From Haliclona indistincta (Eukaryota > Porifera > Demospongiae > Haplosclerida > Chalinidae), in assembly GCA_964017065.1 (NCBI GenBank), contig OZ024787.1, positions 652,875 through 716,874 on the forward strand: a stretch of 64,000 nt of DNA, given 5' to 3'. Position 1 is the first letter of the stretch. Each line of letters starts with the position of its first letter. Position numbers and translations under genes: made by a program. The notes under the pieces were generated by a model that was not told the DNA's origin, ran no database searches, and saw only the letters and a list, made by a program, of their open reading frames with translations. Shown piece after piece: positions 55,701 through 64,000 of the stretch.

Positions 55701-58700
55701 ACCACCCACCAGCTTTTTCTAGAATGCATATTCGCCACTAACTATAATCCAGTCCACTCTCTAATCTACCGTACTGTACCAGTGTTTCCATCTTCACTAA
55801 CCATGCAGCTCCTCCCTCACTGCCTCTGTCTTCGACACTATATCCAGCTCTGTTACAGCACTATCTACCTACTCTGCCCCCCCTACTAGCTCCTATCATC
55901 ATCATCAGCAGCCTTCTAGCTCTAGGTTCACTGTACCTAAAACAAATCAGCAAATCTCCGCAGTCATCATTCATCTGCTTTCTGTGTTGTATTCATCCGA
56001 CTTAGTTTACACAGCAGTTATTATGAATGTATTATCAATCATGAATTCCATTAATAACACAATGACTTGTAGCAGGGTCATATGAAAGCCCACGGTCATA
56101 TGAAAACCCGTGGGTCATATGAGAAATATAACCCGGCAACTGGGCAATCTGATTGTCAAACACTCTTAGCTATGCTATAAAATCACGTACATATTGTGTA
56201 CATGCCCAATTTCATAATGTACTTGGTCAGAACTAAATGCAGTAATATTATTATTATTATTGTGTATAAAACATTCAGTATAGTCAGCTTGCAACAGTGT
56301 ACTGACTACATGCTGTAGTTAGTACGCCATTGTAAATGTCATGGGTGGACATCGGGTGATAGAAACCATTCTCAGGAAGATGACAAGGAATAAAATGTTA
56401 TACGAGGTCAGTGTCAAATTTTACTAAAAGGTACACGTCTGAATTCTCAGCAATTGCCATGTGACGTGTGACCCTGTGGTCACCGCTACGTCTTCCATTG
56501 CTAGCCATAGGACCTACACAATGGGTGATTATAATGTACAGTAGGTTGTAATTGCCAAGGGAAGTGAGGTCACTAATTGTGGTAGTATGCCACGCTGGAG
56601 CATGGAATGTCATATGTATGTATGTAGTATTAGTTATTGCCCTCACACGAGGGCAATAACCGACATTAATGACCGCGGGAAATTAAGTCGGTTGCCCGAG
56701 TTACGGTCGAGGGCGCAGCCCGAGACTGTACGAGGGCAACCGACTTTCCCGAGGTCATTAATGTCGGTTATTGCCCGAGTTGTGTAGGGCAATAAATGAT
56801 TTATTACATAGTTCATCACTGTGAGCGCAATAACATCGCGAATTTTTCAAACTAGAAAAGACGCAACCGTCTGTTGCTATAGAAGACGCTACGCGCGGTC
56901 AATAACCTACATTAATGCCCTCGAATAGAGCAATCTGATTGGTGAATGATGACGTACTATGTAATAACATTATTTATGTCACATTTAGGAATACTGTTAG
57001 GCCCAGGTCTTGGTCAAACAACTCACACACTCAAAATCTCCTCTCAAAGAGGCAATACACAATCACAAAGTCACTCAGTCCCTCGCACTGCAGAATCAAA
57101 CTCTCAAGTGTAGTCAGTCTTCATATGTGCTCACCACATGGTTTCAATGACGTGTAATTTCCCATAATTGGTCCAGAATTTTTGGTCTATGATGATGGGT
57201 GTCACTTGCGGAAATTAGGGCTGAAACAAATACCTCAGATATTCGAATATTCGTTTGAACACAATTTTTACAACCATGTGGGTTTGAACATGCATACTTT
57301 ATCTACCACTTGGAGTTGGTATGTACATAATTGATAGAACACATTTAGTTACCAGGACTTGAAATGGGCTATGCAGTGCACATACCATCATCATGCCGAA
57401 AATACATATCTCTTCGACTATTCGTTCGTTTGACATGTGAATATTCGAATACAAAAAAAAGTGGTATTCGTTTTAGCCCTAGCGGAAATATTCCACTAGT
57501 CCCGTGAGAAGTACATGTACACTAACTGAATCAGCCAAGAGATTAGCTGCACTTGAAATCGTCGTTGACAAAATGAACTTTTAAAATGCACTTTCAAATC
57601 GTCGTTGACAAAATGCACTGACTTGTGGTGCATACATAATTGCAATCCCAATTATTTCTCTCAACTTGAAAAGGTTATGTTAGCATACTCAGTAGATTTT
57701 ATGCTTTGTAAAGGTGGACACTGAAATAATTATGTGAGCAGACTTTCTCGTAGTTGTCGAGATATGCACGCATCATTAAACATTATGAATAAACAGCAAT
57801 TTTTGTTTTATTAGGGAGACACGGTAGTGTCTCCCTATGTAGGGTTGAACGAGAAAACAAGATGGCGGCTACATACAATGTATTAGCGTTCAAACGCTGA
57901 TATTTCGCCTGGTGATGAATTTTATACGTCCAAAGACACTTAGATCTGCTCTCTGGCGTTGCCCCATCTTACAGTAGCAAGGAGATTGCTCGAAATTGTT
58001 GCTAAAGTGACGAACCTGGAAAAGGTGAAAATCGACTTTCGTCATCTTCGTTTTCTTCTTCTTCTTCTTTCTTCTTTCTTCCACTCGCCTAGCACCTTTA
58101 CGTGAGCAATGTCGAGACCAAAACACCCACGAACAGTCGTGAAATTCTCCTGGCATGTGCCTTTTGAACTTAGTTTTTAGCGAAACGACGATATAAATTT
58201 GATGAGCTTACGATCACGAACAGTTGTCAGCTAAGTGTTAGACGCCATTATTGTGATTGCGCAACACGCGCGCACGTGACCAAGCAGTGGCTAGCGTACG
58301 TGACCAAGCACTAGCTTGAGTATCGCCATGCCGCATGGATCATGGAGAACACGTATTTGTCTGGAGTCTTCGAATAAGGGCAAGCTCGTGTAGGATCGCC
58401 ATTCTGCGCTTGCCAGATAATTATAACCGGCGTACATGTCTACAAATAAGTGTGGGCGGGGCTCGTATGCACTGCATCCATGAATGCGTAGGCGAGCTGA
58501 TATGTACCACATAACAAATATTTTTAGCTACAAGTTCAAAATTGTTAATAATAAAGAAAAGCCATCAACAACAGGAAAACTAAACCAATGGTGGAGACCA
58601 TAAAAAAGACGACTCAGTACATGGATGATATTGAACTGCACTTCACTGAAAATGAAAAAGGACACAAACAAGAAAATAAAAAAGATTTCTATCGAAATCA

Positions 58701-61700
58701 AAAGGATGTAGGGTTGTGAAATCTACCACTGGTCCACAATGTAATCTAACAAGCATGGAATGGTAACACGATTGACTTGCTAACAGACCATAGATCCCTA
58801 CATCAGTGGCTGTACATAAGATCAATAATTATTTTGTCACAAGCTGAATCCAGTTCAATTTAATGCATGTCAGGTGTCAGTCAACAGCAACTAGCTGAAT
58901 TAGCTATAGCCAACCACAGCAGCCACTGATGTAGGGATCTATGGTCTGTTAGCAAGTCAATCGTGTTACCATTCCATGCTTGTTAGATTACATTGTGGAC
59001 CAGTGGTAGATTTCACAACCCTACATCCTTTTGATTTCGATAGAAATCTTTTTTATTTTCTTGTATACTACTGTATAGCGGGAAATTTTCGCGGGAGAAT
59101 ATTTTCGCGAATTACAGGCTATTCGCGAAAATATCATCAGCGAATGTCTTGTTTTATGTTGACAAAGATAGGGCAATAGCGCTGATTCGCGAAAATATTA
59201 TTCGCGAAATGCTCTATCTCGCGCATTCGCGAAAAGTTTCTCCCACGAAAATTTCCCGCTATACGGTATACATCTGTGATCTACATAATCGAATCACTAA
59301 TAAATAATATTGTTTCTTTAAATTGTTTATTCAAACTTATATTTAAAACTGAACAACTTGACTCACTTTAACACCCATCTGTGTGTATGAAAAATACAGC
59401 TATTGACGATTTGACCCCTTCGTGTACTAACAGCAACATGTACGTACTCCCAGGATACTTAGTACACGGGATTTGACCTCCTCTATGTACATGGGATACT
59501 AAGGACAATCCCGGGATACTTAGTACACGGGATTTGACCTCCTCTCCGTACACGGGATACTAAGGACAATCCCGGGATACTTTGTACACGGGATTTGACC
59601 TCCTCTACGTACATGGGATACTAAGGACAATCCCGGGAATCCCGGGATACTTAGTACACGGGATTTGACCTCCTCTCCGTACACGGGATACTAAGGACAA
59701 TCCTGGGAATCCCGGGATACTTAGTACACGGGATTTGACCTCCTCTACGTACATGGGATACTAAGGACAATCCCGGGAATCCCAGGATACTTAGTACATG
59801 GGATTTGACCTCCTCTCCGTACATGGGATACTAAGGACAATCCTGGGAATCCCGGGATACTTAGTACACAGGATTTGACCTCCTCTACGTACACGGGATA
59901 CTAAGGACAATCCCGGGACTCCAGGGATACTTAGTACACGGGATCTATAACCCTGTCTGTGACCCCACCCGTGTACTACTAAGGACCAACCTGGGAATCC
60001 CAGGATACTTAGTACTTTTGTACAGGATTACCAGCCACTACAATGGATATCCCGAGATAATCCTCAGGATGTCCTGAGTTAAGCTGGTAATCCCAGGATA
60101 GCTAAGGACAGGTTGTGGCAGTACTGGACATGTATGTTTGTACCATCAGTCACCACCGAGACCACGAGTGTGACGCCATCACTGATGCCTTCCCGAAACA
60201 CCAGCAGCAGATTGTGGACAGCCTCAAGAAAGTCAAGAAGAAGCTAGCTGCCATTGCCACTGCTGTACGAGCTGTGGAAACACAGAAAGGAGGTTTCTTG
60301 GAGCAGGTAGGAGCTGTGAGGAGAGAGATTGAGGCCACAGTCCAGCAGCTGATGCAGCTCCTGCAGGAGTCAGAGAGACAACTGATGAGAGAGCTTGACC
60401 AAGTCACTGATGCCTACATTGAGAAGATATCTGCATGTAAGAAGGAAGCGGACATTACCATCACACAGCTGAAGAGCTGTAAAGAGTTTGCAGAGGAGGA
60501 GCTGAGGATCGGGAGCCAGCAGGAGATCCTTGTGATGAAGGGACAGGTGGTGGAGCGCATGGCAGCTGTCTGCTCATTAGACAACCTCCAACCACTGGAG
60601 GAGACCAGAGTGAGGTTTGTAAAGAGCGCCAGTGTTCTAGAGGCATGTCGCAGTCTGGGTAGTGTGGTTAGGTATGGGCAGTTTAAGGCAACTGGTGACA
60701 AAACAAGCTTTAATCTTTGCAGTGCAGCTCCTCTCTCCTCTGAGCAGGTCTCCTGCCAGCTCTCTCCAGTAGCTGACCCCACACTAGTTGTCAAGTGTGT
60801 CGTACACCAAGTGACTCCCGGCAGTTTTGAGGTTCGCTATCCTCCTCCCACTGCTGGTCTCCACCAGCTGAGGGTGCAGGTGGGAGGGACCGATATCCTT
60901 GACACACCTCTCAATGTAGAGGTCATGCCCAGGAGGGCAGGACAGACATTCACTGATTTGTCAGTTCCTCGAGGACTAGCCATCACAAGGGAAGGTCACC
61001 TTATTGTTGTAGAAAGAGACGAACACTGCTTAACCATCATCGACCCTACTAATGGGAGGAAGATCAGAAGCTTTGGAAAGTGTGGTTCTGGAAAAGTACA
61101 ATTTCAAAATCCACAAGGGATATCAGTGACCCAAGATGGCCGCATTGTTGTAGCTGATTGTTCGAATCATCGTCTACAAGTGTTGACAGCAGAGGGTGCC
61201 TTCATAGCTACAGTGGGCAGTGAGGGATCTCAACCACTACAGTTTAAGGATCCAAGTGATGTGGCTGTTGATCACGATGGGAAAGTCTTTGTCACTGATA
61301 TTGGTAACGATCGTGTCCAGGTCCTCAATGCTGACCTCACCTACTCACACTGCTTTGGTAGCGAAGGAGCTCAACCTGAAGAGTTTAAACAACCGTGGGC
61401 CATAGCTATCAATGTTAATGGTATGGTCTATGTAGCTGACTTTGGCAACAACAGAGTTCAGAAGTTCACTCCCGAGGGTGAGCTGTTGGCCGTCATTGAT
61501 CACAGTAAGGGAGAAGGAGGAGATTGGTTTTTGAATAGTCCTCGTGGTCTGTGTGTCGATGGTAATAACATACTTTATGTGACCGAGTGTGGCAGTAGTA
61601 CAGTGAGTATGTTTACTAGTGAAGGAAGGTTTCTTGGATATATCGGTGACAGTGATGGCTCTAGTTTCAAGCACCCTCGGTTCATCGTATCTGACCAGAC

Positions 61701-61746
61701 AGGTCGACTGTACATCAGTGACGACAATGGAGTGGTCACTTACTAA
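52728..61746 (+). CDS. TRIM-NHL protein (copy 2), interrupted by a foldback element
   Basis: Part 1 (52728-53294, 189 codons) and part 2 (60145-61746, 533 codons plus stop). Part 1 encodes a C3HC4 RING (CPVCLDHY...CLHSFCHNC...CPVCRQ, residues 22-73), B-box 1 (CENCHKEQ...CKQCSKFLCQTC) and the first half of B-box 2 (ECSSHSYPLVVYCDTCDK). Part 2 begins ISHHRDHECDA, which supplies the last His/Cys of B-box 2, then a coiled coil to about residue 330, a filamin repeat and an NHL propeller. Members are E3 ubiquitin ligases or RNA-binding regulators. The break is at an 8 bp direct repeat TTTGTACC (53287-53294, 60137-60144), and the frame is preserved across it. I saw no donor/acceptor pair that would remove the insert as an intron, so the allele is probably inactive or yields only truncated products. 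The start is the ATG at 52728; earlier in-frame codons are non-ATG. Confidence 0.85.
53380..55120 (+). repeat. satellite arm: 76 bp then 60 bp CCTGGGATTCCCAGG units
   Basis: First about nine units of roughly 76 bp with GGTGGGGTCACAGACAGGG, then from about 54040 units of exactly 60 bp with CATGTACATAGAGGGGGTCA. Both share TGTACTAAGTATCCTGGGAT and GGTTGGTCCTT. Each unit contains short palindromes (CCTGGGATTCCCAGG), so the arm can fold locally. Confidence 0.93.
55263..55391. mobile_element. 129 bp palindromic MITE
   Basis: TAGATACC...GGTATCTA ends. Inner arms with GGTCATACGGGATTTATAAA pair with TTTATAAATCACGTATGACC around GACGACCGAGCGTAGCGAGG. Confidence 0.75.
56634..56796. mobile_element. 163 bp palindromic MITE
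   Basis: TTATTGCCCTCACACGAGGG on the left faces TGTAGGGCAATA on the right. Inner arms with CCGACATTAATGACC and GGTCATTAATGTCGG are complementary. Confidence 0.78.
57216..57481. mobile_element. 266 bp hAT-type MITE
   Basis: Ends TAGGGCTGAAACAAATACC...GGTATTCGTTTTAGCCCTA. The exact 8 bp TSD GCGGAAAT is at 57208-57215 and 57482-57489. TIRs beginning TAGGGCTG and an 8 bp TSD are typical of hAT. The interior has ATTCGAATATTCG palindromes. Confidence 0.88.
58669..59066. repeat. long near-perfect hairpin (about 145 bp arms)
   Basis: 58669-58813 is complementary to 58921-59066 with only a few mismatches (for example TGATGTAGGGATCTATGGTC in the right arm). The loop is about 107 bp. A transcript would form a long double-stranded RNA. 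Confidence 0.87.
59074..59270. mobile_element. 197 bp MITE with TATAGCGGGAAATTTTCG ends
   Basis: Inverted ends TATAGCGGGAAATTTTCG and CGAAAATTTCCCGCTATA, with inner repeats of ATTCGCGAAAAT. Flanked by TA-containing sequence. Noncoding. Confidence 0.82.
59440..60000 (-). repeat. satellite arm in opposite orientation
   Basis: About eight units (some 50 bp, some about 67 bp) with CCCGGGATACTTAGTACACG and GATTTGACCTCCTCT. They are the reverse complement of the left arm's 60 bp family, and the last unit has the GTGACCCCACCCGTGTACTA of the 76 bp family, so the order of families is mirrored. Confidence 0.92.
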
Positions 61747-62219
61747 CAACGATGACTAGCTGGTTGTGTTAACTCTTTCATGATTTTTAGTTAGTTATTT
61801 TTGCTTTTATTTCTGAATTACTATCTGTTTATTAATGTTGGTTAATTTTACCGTATTAGTTGTAAATCTGTAACTTGCTATAGTGGAACAGAAGAGACGA
61901 ATAAAGGACAGGATAGAATCTACCTCCATCTATGGGTCACTGTTTACAAAATATATATTTAGTTATCTGTACATTTTTATCTCTTGTCATTTTCACCTCA
62001 TGTCACGTGTCCTTTATCACTGCATTGTACCAATAGTGTTTCTTCGCAAAATCAATACGTACATTTTCTCGGGGAACCATTAGTTTTTAAAGATACAATT
62101 AAGTTGACATGCTTTACTTACTGACGTGTAAAATTTGGGAATATCAAAAATTAATAATGAATTATCACAAATTGATAATAATGCTAATAATAATTGACTA
62201 TCATTGAAATAATAATTAA
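61747..62219 (+). other. 3' UTR and flank of TRIM-NHL copy 2
   Basis: Matches 1314-1865. With 62220-62601 it forms the empty-site version of the Ngaro-like insertion seen in copy 1. Confidence 0.75.
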
Positions 62220-62503
62220 TAATAAAATGACCACTTCGACAAATTGAAAAAGATACGATAATTGTTCTGAAGCTTGTAGAGTCACATGACAGGTCACATG
62301 ACCAATCAGCCCGCCAACTCACTGTCGCGAGGGGCGGGGATGAGGATAAAACAGCAATTGTGATATGAAAGATAACTAATAATAATATTAATAATAGCTA
62401 ATTGATACTATGATACAAGGGGTTAACCCACTAACCACACCCACTGAGTGTGAGGAGGACATGAAATGTTCTAAACGGCTACAGTTGAATAATCCTAGAC
62501 TGT

Positions 62504-63546
62504 TTATTGAGGGGCATCCCCACTGTGAGCGCTGGCGGGGAACAGCACAGTGACACGATGAGCTATCCTTGCCCGACAATGAGGGCACACTGCTGGATCA
62601 CTGAGCAAGTCAGTGCACTTGAGACAGAGAACACAGTGTTGGCACGGCTGGAATAGGACGCTACGAGGCTGAGCTTCACACTGAATACACAGCATGGCTT
62701 TACGAGAACTGATACGCTGAAGGATAAGAGAGAGAGAGAGAGAGAGAGAGTCTTATCATTAGGTCTAGCTGCCTCACAGAGGGTCACTGGTAGAGCCAGG
62801 ACACCTGTGTACTAAGCAGTATCTAGCTGCCTCACAGAGGGTCGCTGGTAGAGCCAGGACACCTGTGCACTAAGCAGTGTCTAGCTGCCCCACAGAGGGT
62901 CGCTGGTAGAGCCAGGACACCTGTGCACTAAGCAGTGTCTAGCTGCCTCACAGAGGGTCACTGGTAGAGCCAGGACATCTGTGTATTAAGCAGTGTCTAG
63001 CTGCTTCACAGAGGGTCACTGGTAGAGCCAGGACACCTGTGCACTAAGCAGTGTCTAGCTGCCTCACAGAGGGTCACTGGTAGAGCCAGGACATCTGTGT
63101 ATTAAGCAGTGTCTAGCTGCTTCACAGAGGGTCACTGGTAGAGCCAGGACACCTGTACACTAAACAGTGTCTAGCTGCCTCACTGAGGGTCACTGGTAGA
63201 GCCAGGACACCTGTGCACTAAGCAGTGTCTAGCTGCCTCACTGAGGGTCACTGGTAGAGCCAGGACACCCGTGCACTAAGCAGTGTCTAGCTGCCTCACA
63301 GAGGGTCACTGGTAGAGCCAGGACACCTATACACTAAGCAGTGTCTATAGCTGTCTCACCCTCACCCTCTCACTCATGCACACACTCACTGATTCCAACA
63401 GCTCCAGGTCTGCTCTGATTCTAGTCCGCAGGTGAGTTAGCTCTGTTAGTGATAAATGATTAAGGGACGCCCCCTCAGCTAGAGTGTGCAGGGACTGGGT
63501 GGAGTGGAGCTGTGCCTCAAGCTCTCTGATCTTTTCATTAGACTAT

Positions 63547-63588
<42 letters not shown>

Positions 63589-63951
63589 AGAGAGGGAGGG
63601 AGGGAGGGAGGGAGGGAGGGAGGGAGGGAGGGAGGGAGGGAGGGAGGGAGGGAGGGAGGGAGGGAGGGAGGGAGGGAGGGAGGGAGAGGGAGGGAGGGAG
63701 GGAGGGAGGGAGAGGGAGAGGGGAGAGGGAAAAAGATGGGGAGGTGGTAAATATCGTTCTGCAATGGTGTGATTACAAACCTTCTCTCTCTCTTGCTGTG
63801 ATCTCTTGCTCATTTCATCTGCCTCTTTCTTCCATGCCTCACACGCTGACTTGGCTTGTTTCCATGACTCCTGCCATTGAGTTAGATTAGCTCTTGTGGT
63901 CTTCAACTCCTCACGAATCATGGCTATCTCACTCTTCTCTGATGAAGGCAA
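62504..63951 (-). CDS. coiled-coil/C-terminal RING protein, last three exons (5' end outside window)
   Basis: Exons on the minus strand: 63951-63781, 63542-63390, 62716-62504, all joining in phase 0 with AG/GT borders. The first two encode charged helical sequence likely to form a coiled coil (IREELKTTRANLTQWQESWK; then ELTHLRTRIRADLELLES). The last encodes a C3HC4 RING: CIQCEAQPRSVLFQPCQHCV, then LCLKC and VCPHCRARI, ending about 30 residues later. A coiled coil directly before a C-terminal RING resembles Unkempt-type proteins, but without the N-terminal part this is tentative. A RING of this form would recruit an E2 for ubiquitin transfer. The end of the gene converges on TRIM-NHL copy 2. 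A truncated duplicate of the last exon is at 9948-10328. Additional exons lie beyond 64000. Confidence 0.75.
62760..63350. repeat. 59 bp intronic tandem repeat (about 10 copies)
   Basis: Units contain CACAGAGGGTCACTGGTAGA and CCAGGACACCTGTGCACTAA, and TAAGCAGTGTCTAGCTGCC. The array fills most of the intron between the last two exons of the RING gene (62717-63389). Confidence 0.93.
63547..63735. repeat. (AGGG)n / (AG)n microsatellite
   Basis: AG dinucleotides followed by about 30 AGGG tetranucleotides, inside the RING gene intron between 63542 and 63781. Pro/Ser and Arg/Glu ORFs here are artefacts of the repeat. Confidence 0.95.
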
Positions 63952-64000
63952 CTGAGGAAAGAAGTGTGGGTGAGTGAGTGAGTGAGTGAACAAGTAAGTG

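Larger units (their letters stand above)
55120..59440. other. interior of the foldback element, no transposase found
   Basis: About 4.3 kb of mixed A/T-rich DNA. It contains the MITEs listed separately, a CT/TTC-rich tract near 58045-58085, and a small hairpin at 57815-57837 (GGGAGACACGGTAGTGTCTC). ORFs up to about 96 codons show no family resemblance. Confidence 0.5.
53295..60136. mobile_element. 6.84 kb foldback element with satellite arms, inserted in TRIM-NHL
   Basis: Flanked by the 8 bp direct repeat TTTGTACC. A perfect 28 bp inverted repeat (53299-53326 against 60105-60132, beginning CATGTCCAGTACTGCCACAA) lies 4 bp inside each end. Next comes a satellite arm on each side in opposite orientation (53380-55120 and 59440-60000). 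The 55120-59440 middle has several nested MITEs but no transposase gene. The TSD length suggests hAT-type mobilisation; the 4 unmatched terminal bases leave the exact ends open. Confidence 0.82.

Noticed and set aside
53281..60150. Reading the TRIM-NHL insert as a normal intron
   Set aside because: No GT donor or AG acceptor at the points where the frame must join, whereas TSD and TIR fit an insertion. Not excluded without RNA data.
63484..63993. Pro/Ser and Arg/Glu/Gly repeat ORFs
   Set aside because: Generated by (AGGG)n; the real coding parts are the exons at 63951-63781 and 63542-63390.

Overview
The window looks like nuclear DNA of an early-branching metazoan, most likely a sponge. The evidence is TRIM-NHL proteins with a filamin-type Ig domain, a metazoan-type ecdysoneless (ECD) gene with short GT-AG introns, A/T-rich intergenic DNA, and many TIR elements, foldbacks and DIRS-order retrotransposons. 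The species cannot be fixed from the sequence alone, and all gene models are read by eye.

Layout. 1-10328: a duplicated segment (3' part of a TRIM-NHL gene, its 3' flank, and the end of a RING gene) whose second copy is at about 60423-62601. In the left copy an 8.1 kb Ngaro-like tyrosine-recombinase retrotransposon (1866-9947, minus strand) with split direct repeats sits in the flank. It carries a later 569 bp MITE and a LINE fragment. 10434-18250: the C-terminal half of ECD (six exons, plus strand). One intron holds a second, largely intact tyrosine-recombinase retrotransposon in antisense (coding 13062-17522), and another holds a 705 bp TIR element. 18251-22647: piggyBac-type and foldback MITEs and a 1.8 kb TIR element carrying an OTU protease. 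23477-26921: a seven-exon gene with a retroelement-type integrase core, 19 copies of a 16-residue repeat, and one in-frame TGA. 27980-31733: nested foldback elements, a tRNA-like SINE, and a second OTU-family deletion derivative.

31744-44781: a 13 kb asymmetric giant foldback made almost wholly of a 172 bp satellite. 44859-51641: a SINE split by a 1.58 kb foldback (9 bp TSD) and by a 4765 bp TIR element (10 bp TSD). The TIR element encodes one seven-exon protein joining a MULE DDE transposase, a SWIM finger, a CXXC finger and an OTU protease. 51800-52578: a TIR element with a Myb/SANT-like ORF. 52728-61746: a TRIM-NHL gene (RING, B-boxes, coiled coil, filamin, NHL) cut inside B-box 2 by a 6.84 kb satellite-armed foldback element with 8 bp TSDs. 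62504-64000: the 3' exons of a coiled-coil/RING gene on the minus strand.

Host genes are few: two TRIM-NHL copies, ECD, the RING gene, and possibly the integrase gene. The rest is layered mobile DNA whose insertion order can be read from interrupted repeats and target-site duplications. The most unusual items are the MULE-SWIM-CXXC-OTU gene and its relatives sharing GGGTGTCTCTAAA ends, and the two large foldback elements with satellite arms.
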